Assembly: GCA_903938445.1 (NCBI GenBank)
Contig: CAJADG010000007.1
Span: 82,405-145,346, forward strand
DNA from: an uncultured Bacteroidota bacterium
GTDB taxonomy: Bacteria; Bacteroidota; Bacteroidia; Chitinophagales; Chitinophagaceae
Length of the DNA: 62,942 bases
Direction: 5' to 3'
The translations under genes and the position numbers were made by a program. The notes below the pieces were generated by a model, which was not told where the DNA came from, searched no databases, and saw nothing but the letters and a program-made list of their open reading frames with translations. Shown here piece after piece: positions 16,379-26,554 of the stretch (within the stretch, counting starts at the first letter, position 1; every line of letters begins with the position of its first letter).

Positions 16379-17149
16379 TTATTGAGTGATTGTTTTCTTA
16401 TATAACAAAGATACTAAGCAATAGCCAATAAAGCCAAATGGAATGGCCAACCATTTAAAAAATACTGCTGTAACCAAAACCTCTAATAACACTAAAACCA
16501 ATGGTAGTATGAGTTGCTTCTTATTACCCAACCCCTTTAAGGCCAACATAGGGGCTTTCATAACCATCAACAAAGACACCATTATGATATAGATGTACCA
16601 GAAAATAGGGCTCAACATTAGTTTTGTGAAAAATGAAGCCTGCGCCTGCCAATGTATTAAAGGAAAAGCAGCGGTCAGAATCCCTATCATTGGAATCGGG
16701 ACCCCTTTAAAATAAGTAGTTTGTTCCTTATCAATGTTAAACCTAGCTAAACGATAAGCGCCTGCCATTGGAATTAAAAAAGCTGCATAAAGTCCATATG
16801 AATTTTCAGACAATGCGTTCACATCCTTTGCCAAAGCCAATCTTAAAAATTGTACTACGATAAATGCTGGCGCTACCCCAAAACTCACCACATCGGCAAG
16901 TGAATCTAATTGCTTCCCCATATCTGAAGAAACTTTTAAAAATCTTGCAACAAACCCATCAAAAAAATCCATCAAACCAGCTAATCCTATATACAAACTG
17001 GCATAAAAAATGGGTTCTGGAATTTGAATGATGGTAGTAGATGATTCATCAATTGAAACAAAAGCACCTGCCTGGAATGCAGACATAATAGCCAAGCATC
17101 CAAAAAATAAATTGAGCAGGGTAATAAAATTGGGGATCTGTTGTTTCAT
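16379..17149 (-). CDS. pssA: CDP-diacylglycerol-serine O-phosphatidyltransferase
   Basis: Makes phosphatidylserine, the precursor of phosphatidylethanolamine, in the inner membrane. The CDP-alcohol phosphotransferase signature DG-x2-AR-x8-G-x3-D-x3-D is intact (DGFVARFLKVSSDMGKQLDSLAD). The 256-residue protein has about seven hydrophobic segments. The N terminus QIPNFITLLNLFFGCLAIMS is typical of PssA. It lies between pepP and purS with short gaps, consistent with one transcript. Confidence 0.93.
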   Translation of the reverse strand: MKQQIPNFITLLNLFFGCLAIMSAFQAGAFVSIDESSTTIIQIPEPIFYASLYIGLAGLMDFFDGFVARFLKVSSDMGKQLDSLADVVSFGVAPAFIVVQFLRLALAKDVNALSENSYGLYAAFLIPMAGAYRLARFNIDKEQTTYFKGVPIPMIGILTAAFPLIHWQAQASFFTKLMLSPIFWYIYIIMVSLLMVMKAPMLALKGLGNKKQLILPLVLVLLEVLVTAVFFKWLAIPFGFIGYCLVSLLYKKTITQ

Positions 17150-17187
17150 TTATTAATTCTTTAAAGTCTTTGACAAAGACTCATTTT

Positions 17188-18483
17188 TTATTTTTTACGA
17201 CGCATTAAAGCTTCTATTTCATCTGCTTTAATTGGAATGTTTTTAAATAAATCTTGACTGCCAGTTTTGGTAATCCAAACATTATTTTCAATACGCACTC
17301 CCATTCCTTCTTCTTTAATATAAATACCAGGCTCCACTGTAAACACCATACCCGCTTGAATTGGAGCTGTTCTTGTTCCTAAATCATGTACATCAATTCC
17401 TAAATGATGTGAAATGCCATGGTATAAATATTTGCGATAGGCAGGATTGTTTTTGTCTTCATTTTTTACATCTGCTTTTGACAACAATCCAATTTTCAAA
17501 AATTGCTTTGTAGCTTCCTCCCCTACCTTATCTGTATATTTTAAAATACTTATGCCAGGTTTTAAAATTGATTTTGCAAAATCATGTAAATGTAAACAAG
17601 CATTATACACTTCCTTTTGACGTTTTGTGAATTTTCCATTTACAGGAACCGTTCTTGTTAAGTCTGCATTATACCCTCCATATGCAGCACCAAAATCCAT
17701 TAAGATTAATTCACCATCTTTACACTGGTTATTATTGCTTGTGTAATGAAGTGTCCTGGCATTGTCACCACTTGCTAAAATACTATGATAAGCAGTACCT
17801 GTGGCCCTTTGACTCAAGAACGAATGATAAATTTCAGCCTCAATTTCATACTCAAACACACCTGGTTTAATAAATTGCAATAATCTTCGGAAAGCAACTT
17901 CCGTAATGTCAATTGCTTTTTGAATCACCACTACTTCCTCTTTGGTTTTAACACCTCTTAAATCTTTTAATATTTTTGCTGCGCGTAAATATTGATGCAA
18001 TGGATATCTTGATTTCATTTCATCAATGAATCTATATTCAGCTGTACGCACTAAATTATTTTTACGATCATTCTCATTGGAGTCTAAATAAATAGCATCT
18101 GCTAAATGAATCCACTGTTGCAACATACCATCTAACACATCTTCCCAAACGATGGTCGTCATTCCAGAAATAGTAGTTGCCTCATGCGCTCTTAATCTTT
18201 TACCATCCCAAATTTCTTTTAATTCTTGTGGGCGAACCAACACCAATACTTCTCTATATTTAGGATCTGGATTGTCAGGAAATAATACAACCATCGTTCC
18301 TTCCTGTTCAATACCTGAAAGCCAAAACAAATCACTATTTTGCTTAAACTCATGTAAAGCGTCTCCATTGGAAGGAAATTCATCATTACTTACAAAAATA
18401 GCAATGCTGTTTTTTTGCATTTTAGAAACAAAACGCGCGCGATTTTGAGTAAATATTTTAGGATCTAATGGTAAATATTTCAT
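17188..18483 (-). CDS. pepP: Xaa-Pro aminopeptidase (M24B)
   Basis: Cytoplasmic metallopeptidase removing N-terminal residues that precede proline. The 431 residues comprise an aminopeptidase P N-terminal domain (ARFVSKMQKNSIAIFVSNDE, FWLSGIEQEG) and a pita-bread catalytic domain. Metal ligands appear in LMDFGAAYGGYNADLTRTV (two Asp), GISHHLGIDVHD (His), FTVEPGIYI (Glu) and VRIENNVWI (Glu). It leads the cluster with pssA, purS and rsmI on the minus strand. Confidence 0.93.
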   Translation of the reverse strand: MKYLPLDPKIFTQNRARFVSKMQKNSIAIFVSNDEFPSNGDALHEFKQNSDLFWLSGIEQEGTMVVLFPDNPDPKYREVLVLVRPQELKEIWDGKRLRAHEATTISGMTTIVWEDVLDGMLQQWIHLADAIYLDSNENDRKNNLVRTAEYRFIDEMKSRYPLHQYLRAAKILKDLRGVKTKEEVVVIQKAIDITEVAFRRLLQFIKPGVFEYEIEAEIYHSFLSQRATGTAYHSILASGDNARTLHYTSNNNQCKDGELILMDFGAAYGGYNADLTRTVPVNGKFTKRQKEVYNACLHLHDFAKSILKPGISILKYTDKVGEEATKQFLKIGLLSKADVKNEDKNNPAYRKYLYHGISHHLGIDVHDLGTRTAPIQAGMVFTVEPGIYIKEEGMGVRIENNVWITKTGSQDLFKNIPIKADEIEALMRRKK

Positions 18484-18560
18484 GGTAATTCATTTATTAA
18501 AACTAAGTCTATAATTGTAGTTACTGACCTGTGTGCAAGATACTTAAAAAAACAAGTGAT

Positions 18561-20708
18561 TTATGCTATTTTACCCCAGCCAATTTTTGTCTTTTGTGCT
18601 TGTAAAAATAATCTTAGTGGCAAATTTTCCGGATTGCTCAAAGTAGTGTCTTTTTCACATAAAGCATAAGCCTCATTTTTGGCCTCTTCTAAAGCTTGTC
18701 GATCATTGATAATATTTGCCAATCTAAAATTAAGTGCTCCACTTTGTCTTGTGCCATCAATATCTCCAGGGCCTCTTAATTCTAAATCTTTTTCTGCAAT
18801 CACAAAGCCATCGTTAGTATCACACATTATTTTTAAACGATTTTTTGCTTCTCTACTTGCCTTTACACTACTTAGTAAAATACAATAGCTCTGCTCAGAA
18901 CCTCTACCCACACGGCCTCTTAACTGATGCAACTGCGACAATCCAAATTTTTCGGCACTCTCAATCACCATTACACTTGCATTAGGAACATTCACCCCTA
19001 CTTCAATTACGGTCGTTCCCACTAGTATTTGCGTATCACCAGAAACAAATCTTTGCATATTAGTTTCCTTCTCTATATTTTTTTGCTTCCCATGCACCAT
19101 ACTAATTTTGTATTTAGGTTCTGGGAAAAAACTTTTTACCTGTTCATACCCTTGCATTAAATCCTCGTAACTCATTTTTTCACTCTCTTCAATTAAAGGA
19201 TATACATAGTAGGCCTGTCTGCCTTTGGTAATTTCTGTCTTGACAAAATCCATGACACTTGCACGCGAAGTTTCATATCGATGTACCGTTTTTATGGGCT
19301 GTCTTCCAGGCGGAAGTTCATCCATGACGCTGTAATCCAAGTCACCAAACGCTGTCATAGCAAGGGTTCTAGGGATCGGCGTGGCCGTCATAACAAGTAC
19401 ATGCGGTGGCACTTTCGATTTTTTCCAAAGCTGTGCACGCTGTGCAACACCAAATCGATGTTGCTCATCAATTACGGCCAATCCCAAATTTTTAAATTGT
19501 ACTACTTCTTCAATAATGGCATGGGTACCCACCACAAAATGTATGGTATCATCCATCAATCCTTGCAAAATTCTGCGACGCTCTGCCGTTTTAGTACTAC
19601 CAGTTAATAAAGCCACTTCCAATGGCATGTCTTTTAGCAATTCACTTAAACTAGCATAATGTTGTTGCGCTAAAATTTCTGTGGGTGCCATCATACAACT
19701 CTGATAGCCATTGTCTGCTGCTAATAACATTGATAGTAGTGCAATCATGGTTTTACCACTTCCAACATCTCCTTGCAACAAACGATTCATTTGAAATCCG
19801 CGCGCAGTATCCTGTCTTATTTCTTTAATCACTCTTTTTTGAGCTCCCGTTAATTGAAAGGGTAAATGCTCATTATAAAAAGTATTAAAATATTCGCCTA
19901 CTTTTTCAAAATGATGCCCTTTACTATTTTTATGACGATCAATTTTAATTAAATTCAATCTTACTTGTGCAATAAATAATTCTTCGAAAACTAATCTGGA
20001 TAAGGCTTTCTTATATTGCTCTTGAGAAGTAGGAAAATGAATTTGCCTATACGCTTCCCATCTACCCATTCTCCCCTCTAATAAATGAGCGGGTAAATTT
20101 TCGGGTAAATCTCTTTCACTAATTTGCAAAAACAAACCTTGCGTTAATTTTCCAATTTGTTTTCCATTCAGCCCGCGAGCTTTTAATTTTTCAGTGGAAG
20201 GATATACAGGTTCTAACAATGCTTTTTGAGAAGCCTGCTGAGGGACGTAAGGTTCAATTTCAGGATGCACAATTTGAGCTCGACCGTTAAAAAAACTTAC
20301 TCTTCCAAAAACCAAGTAAGCCTGCCCGGGTTCTATATTTTTTTGCACCCAATTAATTCCCTGAAACCATGCCAATTCAATCTGCCCTGTGTTGTCTTTT
20401 AACTGGCTTACCATACGTTTTGAACGCTTCTCCCCAATGATATCTATGCCCTGAAGTACCCCTCTCACCTGTATAAAATCCATGTCAGGTGTTACCTGCC
20501 CCAGCGAGATCACCTGGGTCTTGTCAATGTGTCGATTGGGGAAATGGTGCAATAAATCGCCAAAAGTATACAAATTCAGCTCTTTTTTAAGCATATCTGC
20601 CCTCAAAGGGCCTACGCCTTTTAGGTATTCGATGGGGCTTTGCAAAAGAGTGACTTGGCTCAAAATATTTTTTTTGAATTCATAGCAAATATCCCAAAAA
20701 GATAGCAA
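18561..20708 (-). CDS. recG: ATP-dependent DNA helicase RecG
   Basis: Superfamily 2 helicase that remodels stalled forks and Holliday junctions. The N-terminal wedge domain includes SPIEYLKGVGPLRADML and FGDLLHHFPNRHID. Motor motifs are LLQGDVGSGKTMIALL (Walker A), VIDEQHRFG, MTATPIPRTLAMTAFGD and QLRGRVGRG. The given start (ATG at 20708) adds an unusual prefix; a TTG at 20663 (residue 16) just before SQVTLLQSPIEYL would match the family N terminus better. Divergent from trpS with a short shared upstream region. Confidence 0.94.
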   Translation of the reverse strand: MLSFWDICYEFKKNILSQVTLLQSPIEYLKGVGPLRADMLKKELNLYTFGDLLHHFPNRHIDKTQVISLGQVTPDMDFIQVRGVLQGIDIIGEKRSKRMVSQLKDNTGQIELAWFQGINWVQKNIEPGQAYLVFGRVSFFNGRAQIVHPEIEPYVPQQASQKALLEPVYPSTEKLKARGLNGKQIGKLTQGLFLQISERDLPENLPAHLLEGRMGRWEAYRQIHFPTSQEQYKKALSRLVFEELFIAQVRLNLIKIDRHKNSKGHHFEKVGEYFNTFYNEHLPFQLTGAQKRVIKEIRQDTARGFQMNRLLQGDVGSGKTMIALLSMLLAADNGYQSCMMAPTEILAQQHYASLSELLKDMPLEVALLTGSTKTAERRRILQGLMDDTIHFVVGTHAIIEEVVQFKNLGLAVIDEQHRFGVAQRAQLWKKSKVPPHVLVMTATPIPRTLAMTAFGDLDYSVMDELPPGRQPIKTVHRYETSRASVMDFVKTEITKGRQAYYVYPLIEESEKMSYEDLMQGYEQVKSFFPEPKYKISMVHGKQKNIEKETNMQRFVSGDTQILVGTTVIEVGVNVPNASVMVIESAEKFGLSQLHQLRGRVGRGSEQSYCILLSSVKASREAKNRLKIMCDTNDGFVIAEKDLELRGPGDIDGTRQSGALNFRLANIINDRQALEEAKNEAYALCEKDTTLSNPENLPLRLFLQAQKTKIGWGKIA

Positions 20709-20728
20709 AAAATGGGGTCTTGTTTCAT

Positions 20729-20736
20729 TATCTTCG
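20729..20736 (+). promoter_or_regulatory. Probable -7 element TATCTTCG of trpS
   Basis: One mismatch to TAnnTTTG, with the trpS ATG seven bases downstream, giving a predicted leader of only a few bases. No -33 element identified. Confidence 0.4.
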
Positions 20737-20743
20737 CACAGCT

Positions 20744-21754
20744 ATGGAAAAGGAAATTGTATTAAGTGGAATCCGCCCTACCGGCTTCTTGCATTTAGGA
20801 AATTATTTTGGTGCTATGCGCAATTATGTACGCATGCAAGACGAATATAATTGTTATTTTTTTGTTGCAAATTGGCATAGCCTTACCACCCACCCTGATA
20901 CAAAAACTTTGCAAGAAAGTGTTTTGCGCGTAGTGGCAGAAAATATTGCTTGTGGTTTAGATCCTGAAAAAGTATCCTTGTATGTACAAAGCGATGTGCC
21001 TGAAATTGCAGAATTGTATTTGTATTTAAATATGTTGGCGTACAAAGGGGAGTTAGAAAAAACAACCACCTTTAAAGACAAAGTTCGCATGCAACCTGAA
21101 AATGTGAATGCTGGTTTATTAACTTATCCTGTTTTACAAGCTGCTGACATTTTAATTCATCGTGCTGTTAAAGTTCCCGTTGGAAAAGACCAGGAACAAA
21201 ATTTAGAAATGGCGCGCAACTTTGCGGAGCGATTTAACCATCGTTACGGCGAGACATTCCCGCTTCCTTATGCATTTAACTACAACAGCGAGTTAGTAAA
21301 AATTATGGGTTTAGATGGCAATGGGAAAATGAGTAAGAGCGAGAATCAAATGACCACTTTGTTTTTAGCGGATGAGGATGAATTAATTCGAAAGAAAGTA
21401 ATGAAAGCTAAAACCGACCAAGGTCCTTTATCACCTAATTCAGTAAAGCCAGACTATATTCAAAACTTATTTACATTAATGAGTTTAGTAAGTACACCTG
21501 ATACTGTAAAAAAGTTTGAAGATGACTTTAATAACAGCTCAGAAGGCAACTGCATCATTAGATATGGTGATATGAAAAAGCAGTTAGCGGAGGACATGGT
21601 TAATTTCATAAATCCAATTCGTACAAAAGCAGCCGACTTACAAAACAACAAAGATTTACTTTTAAAAATAATTCATCAAGGAGCCGACAAAGCAAGAGCA
21701 AATGCGTCTGCTACCTTAACCAATGTCCGCAAGGCAGTTGGCATGAATTATTAA
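20744..21754 (+). CDS. trpS: Tryptophanyl-tRNA synthetase
   Basis: Class I aminoacyl-tRNA synthetase charging tRNA-Trp. Class signatures are GFLHLGN (HIGH) and GNGKMSKSENQ (KMSKS); FVANWHSLTTHP and PVGKDQEQNLEMARN are typical of TrpS. The start is set at the ATG at 20744 (MEKEIVLSGIRPTG), eight codons into the longest open frame, because the family begins there and a -7 box sits just upstream. 336 residues, normal length. The deoxynucleoside kinase gene follows after 31 bases. Confidence 0.96.
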   Translation: MEKEIVLSGIRPTGFLHLGNYFGAMRNYVRMQDEYNCYFFVANWHSLTTHPDTKTLQESVLRVVAENIACGLDPEKVSLYVQSDVPEIAELYLYLNMLAYKGELEKTTTFKDKVRMQPENVNAGLLTYPVLQAADILIHRAVKVPVGKDQEQNLEMARNFAERFNHRYGETFPLPYAFNYNSELVKIMGLDGNGKMSKSENQMTTLFLADEDELIRKKVMKAKTDQGPLSPNSVKPDYIQNLFTLMSLVSTPDTVKKFEDDFNNSSEGNCIIRYGDMKKQLAEDMVNFINPIRTKAADLQNNKDLLLKIIHQGADKARANASATLTNVRKAVGMNY

Positions 21755-21785
21755 AAAATACTTTTTCAACTATATCAATAAGATT

Positions 21786-22424
21786 ATGGCAAAAGCGACT
21801 AAAAAACCAAAACACGTAGCAATCGCAGGAAACATTGGCGCAGGCAAAACCACCTTAACTGAAATGTTGAGCAAGCATTACCGCTGGATTCCTCAATTCG
21901 AAGATGTGGATCATAACCCATATTTGTCAGACTTTTACGACGATATGCCTCGTTGGAGTTTTAACTTGCAAATTTACTTTTTGCATGGTCGTTTAAACCA
22001 AATTTTAGACATTCAAAGAGGAACTGAAACGATTATTCAAGATCGTACCATTTATGAAGATGCCAATATATTTGCACCTAACCTACATGAGATGGGTTTG
22101 ATGAGTAAGCGTGACTTTGATAACTATTTTGGATTTTTCAGTACTATCAAAAGTATGGTACAACCTCCAGACTTATTGATATACTTAAAAGCTTCTGTTC
22201 CTACTTTAGTTTCTCAAATTCAAAAAAGAGGAAGAGAGTATGAAGAAAATATCCGTTTGGATTATTTGAAAAAATTAAATGAATATTATAATAAATGGAT
22301 TGAAGGATACAAAGAAGGTCCATTATTAATTATTGATTGTGATAAAAATAAATTCGGCGAGAACGAGGTAGACTTTGGTGAAATTATCAGCAAAGTAGAT
22401 GGCATGTTGTATGGCTTATTTTAG
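21786..22424 (+). CDS. Deoxynucleoside kinase
   Basis: Phosphorylates deoxynucleosides for salvage. The 212-residue protein has the P-loop GNIGAGKTTL, the substrate region HNPYLSDFYDDMPRWSFNLQIYFLHGR, the ERS-like catalytic segment IIQDRTIYEDANIF, PPDLLIYLKAS and a lid with KRGREYEENI. These place it with the dNK/dGK/dCK family. Exact base preference is unclear. Third base pair of a plus-strand run with trpS before it and the GlcD-like gene 23 bases after. Confidence 0.88.
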   Translation: MAKATKKPKHVAIAGNIGAGKTTLTEMLSKHYRWIPQFEDVDHNPYLSDFYDDMPRWSFNLQIYFLHGRLNQILDIQRGTETIIQDRTIYEDANIFAPNLHEMGLMSKRDFDNYFGFFSTIKSMVQPPDLLIYLKASVPTLVSQIQKRGREYEENIRLDYLKKLNEYYNKWIEGYKEGPLLIIDCDKNKFGENEVDFGEIISKVDGMLYGLF

Positions 22425-22447
22425 TATGATCATTTAAATTTTTCGGT

Positions 22448-23851
22448 ATGAACAAAATTACAGCAGCTTTATTAGCACAGTTTGAAGCTATTGTAGGTAC
22501 TTCTAACCTCTTTACCGACAAAGCATATTTAGAAAAATATGGTAAAGATGAAACCGAAAATTTAATTTATTTACCTGAGGTTATAGTTACTCCAAACACA
22601 CCCCAACAAATAAGTGCTTTACTGAAAATATGTAACGAATATTTAATTCCAGTTACGCCAAGAGGTGCTGGTACTGGATTAACTGGTGGAGCACTTCCTC
22701 ATTTAGGAGGGCTTGTAATTTCAATGGAAAAATTTAATCGAATTTTAGAAATTGACGAGAGAAATTTACAAGTAACTACCGAACCAGGTGTTATTACCGA
22801 AGTTTTACAAAATGAAGTAAAAGAAAAAGGATTGTTTTATCCTCCAGACCCAGCTAGCAAAGGAAGCTGTTTTATAGGTGGTAACATATCAGAAAACTCT
22901 GGTGGACCAAAGGCTGTTAAATATGGAGTAGTAAAAGATTATGTTTTAAATCTTGAAGTAGTTTTACCTAACGGTAAAATTATTTGGACAGGATCGAATG
23001 TTTTGAAAAATGCAACTGGATATAATATCACTCAACTTATTGTGGGCAGTGAAGGTACTTTAGGAATTGTAACTAAGATTGTTTTAAGACTTATCCCACA
23101 CCCCAAGTTTGATTTATTGATGTTGGCCCCTTTTGATAGTTTAGAAAAAGCAAGTGAAGCCGTGAGCGCTATATTTAGAGCGGGTATTACACCAAGTGCC
23201 ATGGAATTAATGGAGATAGAATCTATAAAATTGGCTTCGGCAATGTGTGATAGCACAGCTATACCCATTACTGATAATTTAGCTGCTCATTTAATTATTG
23301 AAGTAGATGGAAATAACTTAGAAGTATTAATGAGTGAAATGGAATCCATCGCTGAAGTGTTATCCAATTTTGAAGTGGGAGAATTATATTTTGCGGATGA
23401 CGCTCAACAAAAAAATGAACTTTGGAAAATCAGAAGAAAAGCCAACGAGGCTTCTGTAATGGCAGGTTATACAATTGAAGAAGACACCGTGGTGCCAAGG
23501 GCAGAACTTCCAAAATTAATAAAAGGAGTTAAAGAACTTGGAGTACAACATGGATTTAAAGTAGTATGCTACGGTCATGCTGGTGATGGTAATTTGCATA
23601 TTAGAATTAACCACCCCACCATTAAAAAGAGTTTTGAAAGCGAAGAGATGAATTCAATTTTAACTGCTTTATTTCAAATAGTCAAAGAATTAGGTGGAAC
23701 CATTAGTGGAGAACACGGAATAGGATTAATTCAAAAATCATATATGCCTGTTATGTTTGATACTATAACACTTGAGTTAATGAAAGGAATCAAAAAAACA
23801 TTTGACCCAAAGCATATTTTAAACCCAGGTAAAATTTTTGATATTAACTAA
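22448..23851 (+). CDS. FAD-binding oxidase of the GlcD / D-lactate dehydrogenase family
   Basis: Flavoprotein that oxidises a 2-hydroxy acid such as glycolate or D-lactate. The PCMH FAD domain shows VTPRGAGTGLTGGALP, YPPDPASKGSCFIGGNISENSGGPKAVKYGVVKDYVL and GTLGIVTKIVLRL. The C-terminal domain carries CYGHAGDGNLHIRI and GGTISGEHGIGL, ending in DPKHILNPGKIF. The 467 residues are the usual length for GlcD. No glcE or glcF beside it, so a single-subunit enzyme is likely. Substrate unresolved. Confidence 0.9.
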   Translation: MNKITAALLAQFEAIVGTSNLFTDKAYLEKYGKDETENLIYLPEVIVTPNTPQQISALLKICNEYLIPVTPRGAGTGLTGGALPHLGGLVISMEKFNRILEIDERNLQVTTEPGVITEVLQNEVKEKGLFYPPDPASKGSCFIGGNISENSGGPKAVKYGVVKDYVLNLEVVLPNGKIIWTGSNVLKNATGYNITQLIVGSEGTLGIVTKIVLRLIPHPKFDLLMLAPFDSLEKASEAVSAIFRAGITPSAMELMEIESIKLASAMCDSTAIPITDNLAAHLIIEVDGNNLEVLMSEMESIAEVLSNFEVGELYFADDAQQKNELWKIRRKANEASVMAGYTIEEDTVVPRAELPKLIKGVKELGVQHGFKVVCYGHAGDGNLHIRINHPTIKKSFESEEMNSILTALFQIVKELGGTISGEHGIGLIQKSYMPVMFDTITLELMKGIKKTFDPKHILNPGKIFDIN

Positions 23852-23866
23852 GCAACAAATCATTTT

Positions 23867-24478
23867 ATGAATTTAAAATCACTTTTGATTTTTACATTAA
23901 CATGTAGTGTCATCATTTGTACAGCGCAAGATAAAACAGTAATTACGAATAATGATTTAATATACAAGCCATTGTATTTCGGAGGGGGCATCGTTTTAGG
24001 AGGAGGTCCTGGATCCTTCCAATTAGGATTGAATCCGGAATTAGTAAAAAGCTATAACGAACATATTGATCTTGGCGTAGCCATGAATTTATATTACTCA
24101 AACTACCACAACACTTCTCTTGTATCAGGCGATTCCTATAAGTCTACTAATACACAATTTGGTATGGGTGCATTTGTAAGAGCTTGGCCATTGGAACAAT
24201 TTTTTGTACAAGTACAACCAGAATACAATTGGACATTCACTAATGCTAAAAACTTTTCTCAAGGCACATCCGGTAGCGCTAGCGTTAGTGCCACTAGTTT
24301 TCTTGCTGGTATTGGTTATGGACATCGATCAGAAAATGGATTCTCCTATTTTTCCATAATGTACGATTTAGTAGACGATCCTAAGTCACCTTATAGAATG
24401 GGACAATTAACAGCGCAGCCTATATTTAGAGCAGGCTTTGGATTCCCCATTCACTTACCTATTTCAAAGCATCCATAA
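23867..24478 (+). CDS. Secreted or outer-membrane protein of unknown function
   Basis: Not recognised as a named family. The 203 residues start with a signal peptide (MNLKSLLIFTLTCSVIICTA, cut near AQ). The mature part has repeated short amphipathic beta-like stretches (YFGGGIVLGGGPGSFQLGLNPEL, FGMGAFVRAWPLEQFFVQVQPEYNW split by loops, and a final PIFRAGFGFPIHL), consistent with a small outer membrane beta-barrel. It lies 15 bases after the GlcD-like gene. Its last 20 bases overlap the 3' end of the convergent LOG gene. Confidence 0.75.
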   Translation: MNLKSLLIFTLTCSVIICTAQDKTVITNNDLIYKPLYFGGGIVLGGGPGSFQLGLNPELVKSYNEHIDLGVAMNLYYSNYHNTSLVSGDSYKSTNTQFGMGAFVRAWPLEQFFVQVQPEYNWTFTNAKNFSQGTSGSASVSATSFLAGIGYGHRSENGFSYFSIMYDLVDDPKSPYRMGQLTAQPIFRAGFGFPIHLPISKHP

Positions 24479-24998
24479 TTGCTTGTACTGTATCACAAAA
24501 AATTACCCTCTTTCTCCAACTGTCATACATAAAACCTTGTTGATCCATTGTTTCTAATAATTGGTTAAGTGCATTATAATATCCATTCGTATTTAAAACA
24601 AAAGCTTTCTTTTCATGAATACCTAAATTGTTCCAAGTAAGCATCTCAAACAATTCATCCATCGTACCCATCCCTCCTGGTAAGATGATTGCTGCATCAC
24701 ATTTATCGTATAAAAGTAATTTTCTGGAGTGCATTGAATCCGTTACAATTAATTCGGTCAAACCAGTATGTTGAGCTTCCCATTCTATTAATATTTTAGG
24801 GATAATACCAATCACTTTGCCCCCCTCACTTAAACTTGCATTGGCAATAGCACCCATTATTCCTTTATTACCTCCACCATACACCATTGTAACTCCATTT
24901 CTTGCCAACAATTTACCCAATTGATTAGCATCGTTTAAAAATGTAGAATCATTACCTGGTTTAGAACCACAAAAAATGGTTACTGCTGCAATTTTCAT
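24459..24998 (-). CDS. LOG-family protein (TIGR00730 type), putative nucleotide 5'-monophosphate phosphoribohydrolase
   Basis: Cytoplasmic 179-residue Rossmann-like protein with both family motifs: YGGGNKGIMGAIANASL and PGGMGTMDELFEMLTW. Members cleave the base from nucleotide monophosphates, as plant LOG cytokinin-activating enzymes do. It overlaps the convergent envelope gene by 20 bases and is divergent from the symporter gene. In bacteria the physiological substrate is often AMP or unknown. Confidence 0.88.
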   Translation of the reverse strand: MKIAAVTIFCGSKPGNDSTFLNDANQLGKLLARNGVTMVYGGGNKGIMGAIANASLSEGGKVIGIIPKILIEWEAQHTGLTELIVTDSMHSRKLLLYDKCDAAIILPGGMGTMDELFEMLTWNNLGIHEKKAFVLNTNGYYNALNQLLETMDQQGFMYDSWRKRVIFCDTVQAIMDALK

Positions 24999-25086
24999 TG
25001 ATTGTATTTATAATTGAAAGAGTCACACAATTTAACCAAAAATTTGAAAGTTTGTTATTACTTTGCTGTTACTAATCAAATAAACA

Positions 25087-26544
25087 ATGAGCGCTCCATT
25101 ACTTTTTCTTTTTGTATTAATATATTTCCTAGTGCTGTTGGGCGTAGCTCAAATAACTGGCAAGAATAGCAATAACATGTCTTTTTTTATTGGCAATAAA
25201 AATAGTCATTGGATGCTAGTTGCTTTCGGAATGATTGGCACATCATTAAGTGGAGTCACTTTTGTAAGTGTTCCAGGTGCTGTTGGAAAAGATGCGTTTC
25301 ATTATTTACAAATAACACTTGGTTATTTAATCGGATATTTTGCAATAGCCTATATTTTACTACCTATTTATTATAAGTTAAATTTAACTTCCATTTATAA
25401 TTACTTGGAGACAAGATTAGGATTCAGTGCCTATAAAACAGGGGCTTCTTTTTTTATCTTATCACGTACACTTGGAGCTACTGCTAGACTATTTTTAGTA
25501 GTGAAAATTATGCAAGTATTTATTTTAGATAATTTATCCATTCCTTTTTGGGCCACTACCCTCATTATTTTAGCAATGATTTTGTTGTATACATTTAAAG
25601 GAGGCGTGAAAACAATTGTTTATACCGACACATTGCAAACCTCAGGAATGATACTTGGCTTAATTATTTGCAGTATCTATATTTTAAAAAATATGCACTT
25701 TTCAATAGCGGAAGGTTTACATGCAATGCAAGCTAAAGGACTTGCAACTATTTTTAATACTGATGTCAATAGTAAATCTTTTTTCTTAAAGCAAATTATT
25801 GGAGGTGCTTTTGTATCCCTTACCATGACTGGACTAGATCAAGAAATGATGCAAAAAACAATTTCTGTAAAAACATTAAAGGATGCTCAAAAAAATATGG
25901 TAACCATAGGCTTTAGTATGGTCATTGCAACTCTCCTATTTTTATTTTTAGGAGGTTTATTAAATTTATACGCAGCGCAGCAAAATGTTATGGCTACGGG
26001 CGATGATTTATTCCCAACCATTGCTTTAAATCATATGCCACCTTATTTATCTATCATTTTTATATTAGCACTAATATCTGCTTTATTTCCAAGTGCAGAT
26101 GGAGCCATCACGGCACTAACCTCAAGTTTTTGTATTGACTTACTTGGGATGCAACGTAATAAGGAGTGGTCAGATGAAAAGAAAAAGAAAATTAGACAAA
26201 CCGTACATTTGAGTTTTGCCTTTATCTTTTTTATCATCATCATGGTATACAAACTAGCGATCACCGATAATAATGTAATTGGCCTAATTTTAAAAATTGC
26301 CTCCTATACCTATGGTCCTTTATTGGGACTATTTGCCTTTGGTATTTTAACAAAAAGAAGCTTAAAGCATCGATGGGTGGCTTTTGTTTGTATATGCTCT
26401 CCGATTCTTTGCTATATCCTTGAACTTCAACAAAAATCCTTACTTGGCAATTTCCAAATTGGGCAAGAATTACTCATCATTAATGGACTTATTACTTTTA
26501 TAGGTTTATGGCTTATTTCTTCTCCTAATCCCAAAAAAAATTAG
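25087..26544 (+). CDS. Sodium:solute symporter family protein
   Basis: Inner membrane secondary transporter of the SSS family, 485 residues with about thirteen hydrophobic segments. Recognisable parts are NMSFFIGNKNSHWMLVAFGM, GTSLSGVTFVSVPGAVG, FILSRTLGATARLFLV, GGVKTIVYTDTLQTSGM and MTGLDQEMMQKTISVK, all typical of Bacteroidota SSS proteins. Substrate cannot be told. The O-methyltransferase gene begins about 10 bases after it. Confidence 0.87.
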   Translation: MSAPLLFLFVLIYFLVLLGVAQITGKNSNNMSFFIGNKNSHWMLVAFGMIGTSLSGVTFVSVPGAVGKDAFHYLQITLGYLIGYFAIAYILLPIYYKLNLTSIYNYLETRLGFSAYKTGASFFILSRTLGATARLFLVVKIMQVFILDNLSIPFWATTLIILAMILLYTFKGGVKTIVYTDTLQTSGMILGLIICSIYILKNMHFSIAEGLHAMQAKGLATIFNTDVNSKSFFLKQIIGGAFVSLTMTGLDQEMMQKTISVKTLKDAQKNMVTIGFSMVIATLLFLFLGGLLNLYAAQQNVMATGDDLFPTIALNHMPPYLSIIFILALISALFPSADGAITALTSSFCIDLLGMQRNKEWSDEKKKKIRQTVHLSFAFIFFIIIMVYKLAITDNNVIGLILKIASYTYGPLLGLFAFGILTKRSLKHRWVAFVCICSPILCYILELQQKSLLGNFQIGQELLIINGLITFIGLWLISSPNPKKN

Positions 26545-26554
26545 ACATTTGCAA